NCBI GenBank assembly: GCA_023935145.1
Contig: CM043702.1
Coordinates: 58,554,001 to 58,618,000 of the forward strand
Length of the DNA: 64,000 nucleotides
Direction of reading: 5' to 3'
DNA from: Bretschneidera sinensis
Lineage: Eukaryota > Streptophyta > Magnoliopsida > Brassicales > Akaniaceae
Below the pieces are notes generated by a model. That model worked only from the letters and a program-made list of their open reading frames with translations, was not told where the DNA came from and ran no database searches. Positions 32,601 through 42,793 of this stretch are shown here, piece after piece. How positions within the stretch are numbered: position 1 is the stretch's first letter; every line of letters begins with the position of its first letter. A program made the position numbers and the translations under genes.

Positions 32601-34582
32601 ATTAAGTTTCTGTGAATAATAAAATCTAGGTTCAATATTTTAAACACTCAAAATTATATGAATAAGATTAACACAAAATAAACCTAATTAATTATACAAT
32701 AGTGTATGTTATTTGCGAAATATATCAAATTTAAGTAATGTGCAAATTACAACAGAAAACAAATTTCAATAAGATATTAAATATTCTAAAACTTTGTAAT
32801 AATGATATTTCTGCATTGGTTGCTTTATTTTTTTCCGTTTTAAACGTTTTATCAAAAACAAATTATCAATAAATCTGTTTATAAAATTAAACCGTATCTG
32901 TTTGATTATTATAACAGATTTGAAATTTATATGTAATTGTTTTTTAAAAAAAATCTGATTTAAGTATTTTTAACTGTTATTAAAAATAGATTTAAAATTG
33001 AATATAACAATTTTATTATAATTTATAACATATATAAAACTGATTTTATTAAAATTTATATTTAAACAGTATTTTAAAGTAAACAAACATAAATTGTTTT
33101 AAAAATTTGAACAAATCTTTAAAACTGTTTATAACAAATATCAAAACAAATTTTTTCTTCTTTAACAAAACTGAAAATGAATTAAAATAGAGTTATATTT
33201 GATACCAACATGCTATTTTTTTTACATTAACATATATCCTGTATTTAGAATGCAAAATTTTCAACCAAATTCTAGAAAATAAAGTTATACCAAAAAATTA
33301 TAAATAAAGACACATATTTGAATCAATAACGACATTAGCTGTTGGAAAATTATATAATTGGTGATAAAAAAGTAGAAGACAATTTTGGAATGTATGTTTT
33401 TAGAAATCAAAATAAATTTAACACAACATGCATATATGATATCAAACAAAATAGTATAATAAAATAAAACAAGTAATTAAAAATTAAAAAAAATAGAAGG
33501 AGCTAACCTGTGAGTCGCGGAAAGCCACTATTCTAAAGTCGTTATAACCTTACTACACGCGGGTACATATAGTTAAGATCGACTCCAAGATAAATTAATT
33601 CTCAAGATTTTAAACTTTTAAAAATTAGATTTTTTGAGAATTATTTTTTTATTATTCAAATATATATAGAATTTGAGTTATCTAATAGAAGTTTTGAAAT
33701 CTTTTTAATGAAAAAGAGTTTATGTCATTAAAATAATTCATATTTTTGCCATTTTGCATTATCGTAACATTATCATTTTGCATTAACTTAACATTTTAAT
33801 GTGAAAATTAGAATATAAATTATTTCTTAAAATGACCAAAATACTCTTAAGCTACAAAAAAAACATCATATTTTTTTGAAAAATAAATATAAGCAAGTAA
33901 AAATTATTTTTAAGATAAGATTTTTTATATTAGAACAAAGTTTTAATTTGATATATATAATTCTTATTATAATAAAAAGTGAGAATTGATATTTTTCATG
34001 TATTTGGTAAGAGTTGGATTTTTCTTATTTTTTGGGAATTATGATTTCCAAAAAAATTATAATTCTCATAAATTTCATCAAACGAAAAAATTTCTAAGAA
34101 TTTATAACTTTTACATTGATTTTTGGCTTGACGAACAGAACATTTTAGAGCAATAAAAAATTTCTTTGCAAACTCTCAACGGTGAGACTATGGCTTGGCG
34201 TTGTGCACTGGTAAAATTATTACTCTACACACAAGCATAAAGTTCTTGTTTAATTTCTTTTTTCAATACTCATTTTGAAAAGAACAAAAAGGAATATAAA
34301 AATAAGAAGAAAGGGAGTCCACAAAAAAGTTTAAAAAGAGGGTTTCCTAAAGAAAAACGATAGAGAAGAAGAATATGCAAAAAAGTTCCAAGAAAAATAA
34401 GTATATTTATTTTACATTTGTCTAATTCTTATTCAAATAGTTAAATGTCTTAGCTGTATTTTACAACTTCTAAGGGAATATTAATAATAATGATAGAATA
34501 AAAAAGGATACATTTTGAAGATTTTGTTTTAAAAACAATATTAAAAAAATGAGAAGCATTTTTATTTGAAACGGAAATGTTA
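32601..34582. other. AT-rich stretch without a recognised gene
   Basis: Strongly AT-rich with no open frame of note. A TTTGATACCAAC at about 33200 could be a decayed tRNA-Met primer site for the copia element (minus strand), but no LTR end is seen beside it. Otherwise nothing is identified. Confidence 0.6.
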
Positions 34583-35008
34583 TTAATTAATCAAACCAAA
34601 CTGGAAGAATCCAACAAAAGCTGAGACAGAACATGAGGTGGTTCCAAGTACCATCGAGTCTCCTAAACAAGATAAAGAATGGCGAGCCATAACATGAGCT
34701 GCGCGCTTATCAGAATGAGGGATAAATTGAAAATTATATGCAGTAAATTGTTGAACCAAGAACTCCAGGTCCTCGAATAAGGAGCCCCAATGCGACATAT
34801 TTGGACTGGAGGATTTTATTGCTTTACACAAACGAATGGAGTCCCCTTCAAGCTCAACGTCCTTGTAGCCAAAATAGAGAGAAAATTGCAGACCTAGCCG
34901 CGCTGGCAGAAGCTCCGCATGGAATGCATCAACCACTGCAGGAACCTTAGTAGCCATTGCTGCCAAAAATTTACCCTTTACATCACAGACCACCACGCTA
35001 ACCACCAT
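34583..35008 (-). pseudogene. Plant RNase H-like domain fragment
   Basis: A 141-codon open minus-strand frame. It contains VCDVKGKFLAAMATKVP, AFHAELLPARLGLQFSL and VELEGDSIRLCKAI, matching the RVT_3-type RNase H-like domain found at the end of plant LINE ORF2 and in related plant genes. Acidic residues equivalent to E of AELLPARLGL and D of EGDS are present, but the first catalytic Asp strand (normally ..KLNVDGA..) is missing upstream of the ATG. A truncated LINE or gene fragment is therefore more likely than a working enzyme. Confidence 0.6.
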
Positions 35009-35660
35009 CTACAATTACCTTGACAAAACTGCTAGGAGAAGGCTTATGTTAGAAAAGTTTTTAAATTCTTCATAATTATTCATGGCATTCAAATGGATTT
35101 TTAATAGCCATTATTAATTTGATCATTTTAATATAATAATAAATTGAGAGTTACACATTTTGTAACAATCAAATGGTTTTTCAATAACCATTATTTGTCT
35201 ATTTAATATAGCTAATAAATTGAGAGTTGCACATTTTGTAATTATTTCTATTTTAAATTTTGAATTAAATTTTTAGGTTCATTTGTTTCTATAAATACCA
35301 AGTCTTTTCAAGAGCTTAAGACACAATTTTCAGATTCTTTTTCTTGTCTTATATACTCTAAGAGAGTTGTTACTTTCTACATATTTGTGTTTTTTGGGCA
35401 ACCTTGATTGGATCGGTTTTTCCTCACTTCCCAGTAGACGTACACATTGTAAGAGGTAAAGCTGTGAGCACCTAACTCTCATTAACAAACAGCTTGCCCT
35501 AATTGAATATTACCTTAAGAATAATAACTACAAAGAAATTTAAATATAACATATGAAAGTAAACATAGAACAATGAAGTAATCATGGAACCACAATGAAG
35601 TAAATACTCCCATACGATAGGAAATGAACATAGAACAAAATTTAAAGGTGAGTTATTGAT
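35009..35660. other. No gene; short tandem duplication and unassigned DNA
   Basis: Two diverged units of about 77 bp, 35087-35165 and 35166-35241, each ending with AATTGAGAGTT and ACATTTTGTAA. The rest is unassigned AT-rich DNA. Confidence 0.6.
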
Positions 35661-35879
35661 GACGATGTTTGGGTGAGCTTAAAATCCACTTTAAGTTGGA
35701 ATTTATTTTTTTAAAATTTATTATAAATTTAATTAAATCAAATCAAATTACCTAATAATTTATGTTTTAATTGTTATTTAATGAAATTTAGTAAGGTCTA
35801 TTTAATTTGATTAAGTTTTTAAAATTTTTAAAAAAATAAGTTTAAATTAAGTTGATTTTAAGTTGACCCAAACATCGCC
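35661..35879. mobile_element. MITE-like element, about 219 bp
   Basis: Long terminal inverted repeats: the left end starts GACGATGTTTGGGTGAGCTT and the right end is its complement with a few mismatches (ending TGACCCAAACATCGCC). The AT-rich centre is itself partly self-complementary. It has no coding capacity. A clear target duplication was not found, so the superfamily is open. Confidence 0.65.
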
Positions 35880-36469
35880 AATGAGAGATTGCATCCCATA
35901 ATGGTCTTATTGATGAGACTCCAGACATGGGAATTGTCTCACTATTAAGATTTTGGTAAAGGTGAGTAATTAGTTAAACAATGGGCCATGTTGATCAAGA
36001 ACACAAATTTAAACATAGAACATGCCCATTGTAATGTCATCAATGAGAATATCCATTCTCTTTCTTTTTCTCCATTTTTCTTTGATCCAAAAACAAGTTA
36101 AGACTTTGAAAAGAAAAAAAAATTGATTATTTGGTGAATAAAATAAATTAACTACGAAACATCAAATGTAAATTATAGACTCAAGAAACTAAACACGAAT
36201 CTAAACATGTATTGGAGAACCTAAAATGAGTATCATATCCAATCATGGTCTCATCAATGAGACTTTGGAAAGCCATTGTCTTGTCATTAAGACTTTAAAC
36301 AAAAAACAAGAATGTAAACATAAAACAAACAACTAAACAGAAAACTAGAGTCTAAACTAGGAGGTCAGAGTTTTCAATCCCATGATACTTAAATAGAACG
36401 ACATCATATCCCAAAGGTTCAATTAATACTGTGATACTCCAATCCTATATGAACATGATGAGTGTTTGG
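35880..36469. other. No gene recognised
   Basis: Only short partial repeats such as GTCTCATCAATGAGACTTTG near 36245. No coding or RNA signal. Confidence 0.5.
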
Positions 36470-37226
36470 TCTGTATATAACCTACCATATGAGTTACTAC
36501 TACCAACTTGGGCTTAAACTTTAAGTCAGTAGTTTGGGAGTTTTTGTCAAGTTATTGGGCCAATAATCCTCATTGTTTGGGTTATTATAAAATAGTACCA
36601 CAACAATTGGCCATGTTAGGACAAATTTTACATCAAGCGGTGTAGACCCTCTATCTGACGAAGTGAGTTGAAGAATGGTGGTAGTGGCATGGTGGTTTTA
36701 AGCCTCTGGAAGCCTATATCTATTGGGGATCTTGTGGATCTGTTGAGAAGTGGGGGATTTTGTATTTAACCCACCATGCAAGTTACTATTAACAACTTGG
36801 GCTAAGCTTTTGAGTTAGTGGTTTAGGTTTCTTTGTCAAGTTGCTCGGCTTGTAATCTTCTTACACCTCAAAAATCTATCTAAAGATCTCCTAGACCAAC
36901 TATATACAACACACTATGTGGGTTACTACTAACAATTTGAGCTAAACTTTTGAGTAAGTGGTTTGATCTCCTTTGTTAAGTTGTTGGGCCAGTAATCGGT
37001 ATAGGTCAGGTTGTTCCTCAAACATCTAAAAAATCAATCTAAATATCCCCTAGACTGATCATATATAACCCACCATGTGGGTTACTACTAACAACTTGGG
37101 CTAAGCTTTTGAGTAAGTGGTTTGTGCTCTTTTGTCAAGTTGTTTGGTCAATAATCCACATAGGTTGGGTTGTTCTTTAAACACCTCAAAAATTAATCTA
37201 AATATACTCTAGACCGACCAAAATCT
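36470..37226. repeat. Degenerate tandem repeat, about 165-bp unit
   Basis: The two best units are 36899-37062 and 37063-37226, each with GGTTACTACTAACAA and a GTTGTT-GG stretch. A third (36757-36898) is shorter, and a fourth near 36470-36600 is more diverged and separated by other DNA. Confidence 0.75.
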
Positions 37227-39089
37227 TGAGATAAAACGCGAGGGGGATTCTAACTCTTTCAAACTATTTAAAAAAAAGAATATTACTCTCCCATGTAGTT
37301 TGGTGAATTCTATAGATGGACCCTTACTTTCAAAACTTGCACTTATCCTTAATCATAAGTGTTAAATAAACCAACCTCTGAATTAATAATTATTACCTCA
37401 AGTCAAATGTATTTGGGTGTATTAAGTCTTGAGTTTGATTCTTCAGGCTAACAACTTACTTGTCGATAAGGAGAGTTGTTGTGTGAGTCTATAGAGATTA
37501 AAAGTAGGTTAGATCATCGTTGTTAATAAAAAGTGTTAAATCAAATGAAAAAGCATAGTAGGTCAACAATAAACTGAAAAATAAGTGTAAAACACACTTC
37601 ACCCTTTATTACTTCTTATATTTTTTATTTAACATGAAATTGGGCATGAACATCTTGTGAACCATTGCCATAAATTCAACCTACTTTTATGATCACAACG
37701 ATGGCAAACATCAAGAGATTGTTTCCAACGGATGCTTGAAGCCTATCCCATCAGGTTCATTCTATAGTTAAAATTATTTTACATTTTTGATGCACAAATC
37801 ATATATAGAGTCAACCAAAGAAGTGTTGCTACCTCTACCTCATGATCATCAAGTTCTTACTTTTCAAAAGTCAAAATGAAAATGATTATGAATATTGTTT
37901 TCAATGGGAACACTTGCAGTTTATAAACTGAAGAATGCTATGAGGGGTTTTTTTTTCATATAATTCTACCCAATATCTCTTTTTTAACCATGTTAGATCA
38001 ATGCCATGCGTGCGGAAAGATTGGAAAATTAATATGAGGCTTTATAAGTGTTGATACCAAAAAAGATGATAAGGGTTGTCTTGTCTTTCATGGCCCTCAA
38101 CGAAGGGAAAGATTGTTTGGTGCTTGTGGACTTGTAGTAGATGAGAATCTATGAAGAGATCTTGTGTTCGTGATTATGGTTTTTCAGTGTATTCGTATAC
38201 TTGTAAGGAAAGCCACTCGGAGCATTATGCTTCGGGGAGAACCTTCTAATGGTTAAGTCAGTAGGTGTATTTGGAATGAAGTAATGAGAGGATTTAGAGT
38301 AATACTAATGTGGGAAAGTATAAGGGAGAAGAGGATCAAAGTGGTTTTCTTTATCCTTTATCTGTTTACTCCCTACGTTTGGTTTTCTCTTAGACATCTT
38401 CTCTCTTTTACATATTTGTGGATGTATCATCTTGCTTTGTATGTTGGAACCACTCTATATAGGAGTGGTAACCCTTGTCTTTAGGATTCAGAAGTTGGAT
38501 ACAACTAGGATGTGAGTCTTGAACCTCGAGCCTTATGGGTGATGACATCTACTTACAAGAGCCTATGAGAGAAGGCTTGTGCTTGAGAGAAGTGACTCTA
38601 TTTATGAGTTCTCACATAAAAAAAAAGGAATCTTAAAATAATAGGGTGGTGTATCCATCATTACAGTCAGAATAGGTCTGATCTCTACATTGCCCATGGG
38701 TAACAATCCACGTGTCCAGTTCTCATTGGACTAGGTAATTTTGGTCACATCATATGCCCCCCACCTCCCTAGAGAGATCTAAGGATATTTATAAGGGATT
38801 ATAATTTTTTCTTGAGACCTCAATGGGACCAAAATCAAGGTTTTGGCTAGGAGTTCTGTCTTTCAGGGAGTTGTATAGCTTGAAGCTTTGATTCTATACC
38901 GGTGGAAACTTTGTAATTGGAGCTTTAGTGCTCTTGTTACAAGAATTGTGTTTGAAGCTTATTTCCTATTTGAGCTGAAATGGAGCTTGTTGGACTTCGA
39001 AAAGGCTTATTCTCATATTATAAAGAGTTTTATTGACTATAGCCCTTTTTCGGAGAGGAGTAACGTGACTGGAGTCATTATCTCTTCTG
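37227..39089. other. Unassigned DNA
   Basis: No convincing coding frame. Around 38640-38780 there is a C-rich piece (ATATGCCCCCCACC) that could belong to an old LTR or promoter of the broken gene downstream, but no LTR pair was found. Confidence 0.4.
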
Positions 39090-40860
39090 ACCTGATGAGG
39101 TCACGCAATTTATTTGCTCTTACTCAGAGGGGGTGTTTGTAAGGTTGACGTCATAGTCCCAATTTGTTTAGGGTTTACTTCACTGAAGTCATAAATTTTG
39201 AATGATCCTAGGTGGGGTTGTATAGCCTTGGGAGCCTTTAACCACATCCTTGGTAGGGATTTTGTTGGTTGAAGTCTAAACTCCTTTTGATCCAAAGTGG
39301 AATTTTATAACTTGAGTCATAATTCCACGCGGGCAGAATTTTAAGTGATTGAAACCAAGCTTCTTTTTTTACAAGATTCATATTGTTGAAACCATGTTGT
39401 CTGTAGGGTTATGTGATTGAAGTTTTAATTTTTTGTCGACCCAGGGTGGAATTTTGTGACCTTTAGAGCCTGTAATTCCATGTAGGTAGGAGTTTTTGAC
39501 TAGAGCCTTGCCCTTCTTCTGAGTGCGTAGAACTGTGAGGCAAATGAGCCATAGTTTTTTTCTTGGAGGATTCGTATAGCTAGGGCCTTAATCCCTCTTT
39601 AGTGGGAGTGTGACTGTGGCTGTAATTCCTCTTATGTTCGAGTGGAACTATGAGGCTTAGAAGTCTTAATTCTACTTCGGCGGGAATTGTATTGCTGAAG
39701 TCACAACTCCACTACAATAGGAATTGTACAGTGCGAGCCATGATTCCTTTTCGATGGGTGTGAAGACTGAAATCATAATTCCTGTTGACTGGAGTGGAAC
39801 TTTGTGGCTTCAAAAGCATTTAGTTCCAAGTTGGGAGAAGTTGTTGACTGTAGTCAACTTTTACTAATTCGAAAAGGACTATGTGGCTTATGGAAGTCTT
39901 GGTTTTAACTCGGTAGGATTGGAGGAGCTGTAATCAATTTTTTTTTTTTTTTTTTTTATGATTTGTATAACTGAAACCTTAATTCATCTTTAATCAAAGT
40001 GTGATTGTGGCTGTAATTCCTCTTATGCTCAAGTGAAACTATGAGGCTTAAAAGTTTTAGTTCTACTTCGACGAGAATTGTATAGCTGATGTCACAACTC
40101 CAATGTAGTAGGAATTGTACGGCACAAGTTTTGATTCCTCTTCAATAGGGGTGACGATTAGAGTCATAATTCCCTTTAACCAAGGTGAAACCGTATGGCT
40201 TTAGAAGCACTTAGTTCCACATTGGGAGAAATTTTTTATTGTAGTCAATTTACGCTGAAAGATGGTGAATGATGACGGAGCTGTAATTTTTGTTGATCAA
40301 AGTGGAATTGTGTAGCTTCAGAAGTGCTTAGTTCCATGTCGGGAGGAATTGTTGATTGTAGTCAACTTTCACTAAATCATGGCAAACGATGATTGGGTCA
40401 TAATTTTTATTGACCAGAGTGGAACTCTATGGCTTCGAAAGCACTTAGTTCTACGTTGAAAGGAATTATTGACTATAGTCAACTTTCACTGAAGGATGGT
40501 GAATGCTGACTAGAGTCATAATTCCTATTGACCAGAGTGGAATTGTATGGCTTTAGAAGCTCTTAGTTCCATGTCTAAAGTCAATTTTCGCTGAAGGATT
40601 GTGAATAATGATTGGGGTCGTTATTCTTGTTGACCATAGTGGGCTTCTGAAGCTTTTAGTTCCAAGTCAGGAGGAATTTTTTATTGTAGTCAACTTTTGC
40701 TGAATCGAGGTGAGACTACACAATTTTAGTTTTAACTCGGTTGGGCTTGGACGGAATTTTGTGGCTATGTGGGTCTTGATTCCATGTATGTAGGATTTTG
40801 CGATTGTCTTTAATTCTAGGCTTGGGCTTGTTGGGCCTAATCAATGCTTTTAAGTCCATG
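39090..40860. repeat. Degenerate tandem array, about 118-bp unit, with higher-order duplication
   Basis: Units carry recurring pieces such as GTAGTCAACTTTCACT, GAGTCATAATTCC and GCACTTAGTTCCA. The clearest units start near 40150, 40268, 40386, 40505 and 40610. Farther left, 39573-39869 recurs at 39964-40253 as a block of about 390-bp period. It lies upstream of the broken transposon-type gene and may be its 5' noncoding repeat. Confidence 0.72.
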
Positions 40861-41209
40861 TGTTAGGAGGAGGCGACTGGCTCTCTCGAGGCACCTCTGT
40901 AAGCTGTCATATTAATGACTGAGTGAACATTTCAATTGCCTGAAGCACTTTTGGTCATGTTAGCGTAAGTGGTGCATTAACCACGTGTTAGGGCAATGGT
41001 TCATTTCGTGTGGGCTTTTTAAGGGATCTTTTTCCCTTTATTTCCTTCTTTTTCTCCACTTGTCTGTTTTTGAATTTTCAGAGAGCCAATTCTCTAAGTT
41101 TCGTTAGAACTTTTCAAGAGTCTTCTTCTTCTTTCAAGATTTCTCAAGATTTTAGGTTCCTTCCTTCTCATCTTTCAGCAAGGTTCTTTTTTTCCTTTAC
41201 TTTCGCACC
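40861..41209 (+). other. Probable 5' noncoding region of the broken gene
   Basis: A pyrimidine-rich stretch (CTTTTTCTCC, TTCTTCTTCTTTC) ending at the ATG at 41210. No repeat or gene is recognised here. Confidence 0.4.
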
Positions 41210-41394
41210 ATGTTTGCTTCTAGGGTTAATAGGCCTAGGAAAGTGGAATTTGAGAGTAAAGAAACTGGTTTTGAGCGTAGGGAGAGGGTGTTTGGTGGGG
41301 AGCAATCATCTCAGAACGTAACATTTACTTCCATTGGTGGGGCTTTCGAGGCTAGGAGGATTCCTAACTAAATTTTGAAAACTAACCTGGAATA

Positions 41395-41399
41395 TGTAA
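41395..41399. other. Target-site duplication of element C, left
   Basis: TGTAA, repeated at 47072-47076. The 5-bp length is that expected of Ty3/gypsy integrases. Confidence 0.92.
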
Positions 41400-42685
41400 T
41401 GATGAGTGCCAAATATTGCATATTTTGGCCCTCTAATTTACATTTGTTAGCTTAGGAATTTGTTACTTTGAGTTGTTTTCGTTGTTTTTCAGGTTTACAA
41501 GCACTGGGAAAGGAGTTTCACTAAAATTGCCAGAATTGCCCGTGCAGATCAATCATCTTTGAAAATTAAACTGTATTGATTCAAGAAGGACCAGGATATG
41601 AGCCATATATGCTTAGAAAGATCCAGAAGTTTATCTTCTGGAGAATTTTACGGCTCGTAAAAATGATTTTTCTACAGAAAGTTATGGCCGTTTTAGTAGA
41701 CAAAGGTCAGGCTGTGCGGGCTGTGCGGGATTTCAGCGTGAACAGAAGTTTTGAAGGGCATGTGAAGACTTAAATCCAACATCCCACATTGGTTGGAAAC
41801 ACATTTCTATATCCCACATCCCACATCGGATTGGAAACACATTCCACTTGTGGTATTTGCCTATATAAGACCTACTCCACTTCATCATTCAGTGTACAAT
41901 TCCTGAGCCACTTTGGTGTTTACCGGTGGACTTCTGCTAGCATTCTGGTGGATCCCGAAGGCATTGCTACCACGAGGGGAAGCGCCGCCCGTCAGCGAGT
42001 GGAATTTCTCCCATGTAAAGTTGTTTATTTATTTCTTTATATTCAGTTGTTTTAGTTTAAATGTTTAGCACTTTTTATTATAGTTTTATTGTTATGAGTG
42101 GCTAGACTCTTCAGCTAAGGTTGAAGATGAAGCCCCGCCGTTGTTTGGCGTAGTAGTTCAGATTTGCTTGTACAAATCTGACAATTTTTAGTATAAATGT
42201 TCTGTCAATTATTTGAGTTAATCTTATAATTGATTGAGTTTAAATTGTCTGTTGGATTTTCTTTGTGTTTCATCTGATGGATACATTGAATGCTTTTCGA
42301 TTAAATTGGATTCCCTTTGTGATTTGTTAAGAGCGGATACATCGGGTGCTTTTGGTTTAGTTGGGATATTCTTTGTTTTTTGTCTTATAGTTGGATTCAT
42401 TGAATGTTTTGATAAGCTATATTTTTAGAACATGTATGCTTAACTTCGGTGGGGTGGATTCGGAAACCTTAGTGCTTTTTATTATTAGTTTTAAAATCAA
42501 TTTAATTTAATTTTAATTTATTTTACAAATTATCATTCAAAATTCGGAACTAGGTTAAGATAGAGTTAGTTTAGATTAAAAATTGTATTTTCACAACGCA
42601 ATTCCCTGTGGATTCGACCTCGCACTTGCACAACGCTATACTGCAAACGACTCGTGCACTTGCGAGTAATTTAAAACTCACAACA
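41400..42685 (+). repeat. 5' LTR of element C
   Basis: Begins TGATGAGTGCC and ends CACAACA. The first 60 bp resemble A-family LTR starts. A 221-bp stretch (41492-41712) is nearly the same as 49476-49696 in family D. The promoter has an snRNA-type upstream element and TATATAAG. Confidence 0.95.
41818..41869 (+). promoter_or_regulatory. LTR promoter with snRNA-type USE and TATA box
   Basis: ATCCCACATCG at 41818-41828 equals the plant snRNA upstream sequence element consensus RTCCCACATCG. Exactly 33 bp later is TATATAAG (41862-41869). Spacing of 33-34 bp is that of plant Pol II snRNA genes, versus about 23-24 bp for Pol III types. A one-mismatch USE copy (ATCCCACATTG) lies 47 bp upstream, at 41771-41781. 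Use by the snRNA activator is inferred. Confidence 0.65.
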
Positions 42686-42691
42686 AGTTTT

Positions 42692-42709
42692 TGGCGCCGT
42701 TGCCGGGGA
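42692..42709 (+). other. Primer binding site, tRNA-Asp
   Basis: TGGCGCCGTTGCCGGGGA, a perfect complement to the 3' end of plant tRNA-Asp(GTC), six bases after the LTR. Confidence 0.93.
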
Positions 42710-42793
42710 GTTGTTTGGTTTGTGAAAATTTTTGGTCTAAAATGATTTTATTTTTCTACTAGTTAGTTATCTTTTTATTAAAAAAAAAAAATC

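Noticed and set aside
33196..33212. Copia primer site (tRNA-Met) on the minus strand
   Set aside because: Only about eight bases match and no LTR terminus sits beside it.
34583..35008. An expressed host RNase H gene
   Set aside because: The first catalytic strand is missing and no upstream exon is visible; a LINE or gene fragment is more likely.
41576..42055. Short open frames repeated in both C LTRs (also 45962-46441)
   Set aside because: They lie in U3 and around the promoter; their repetition reflects LTR duplication, not genes.
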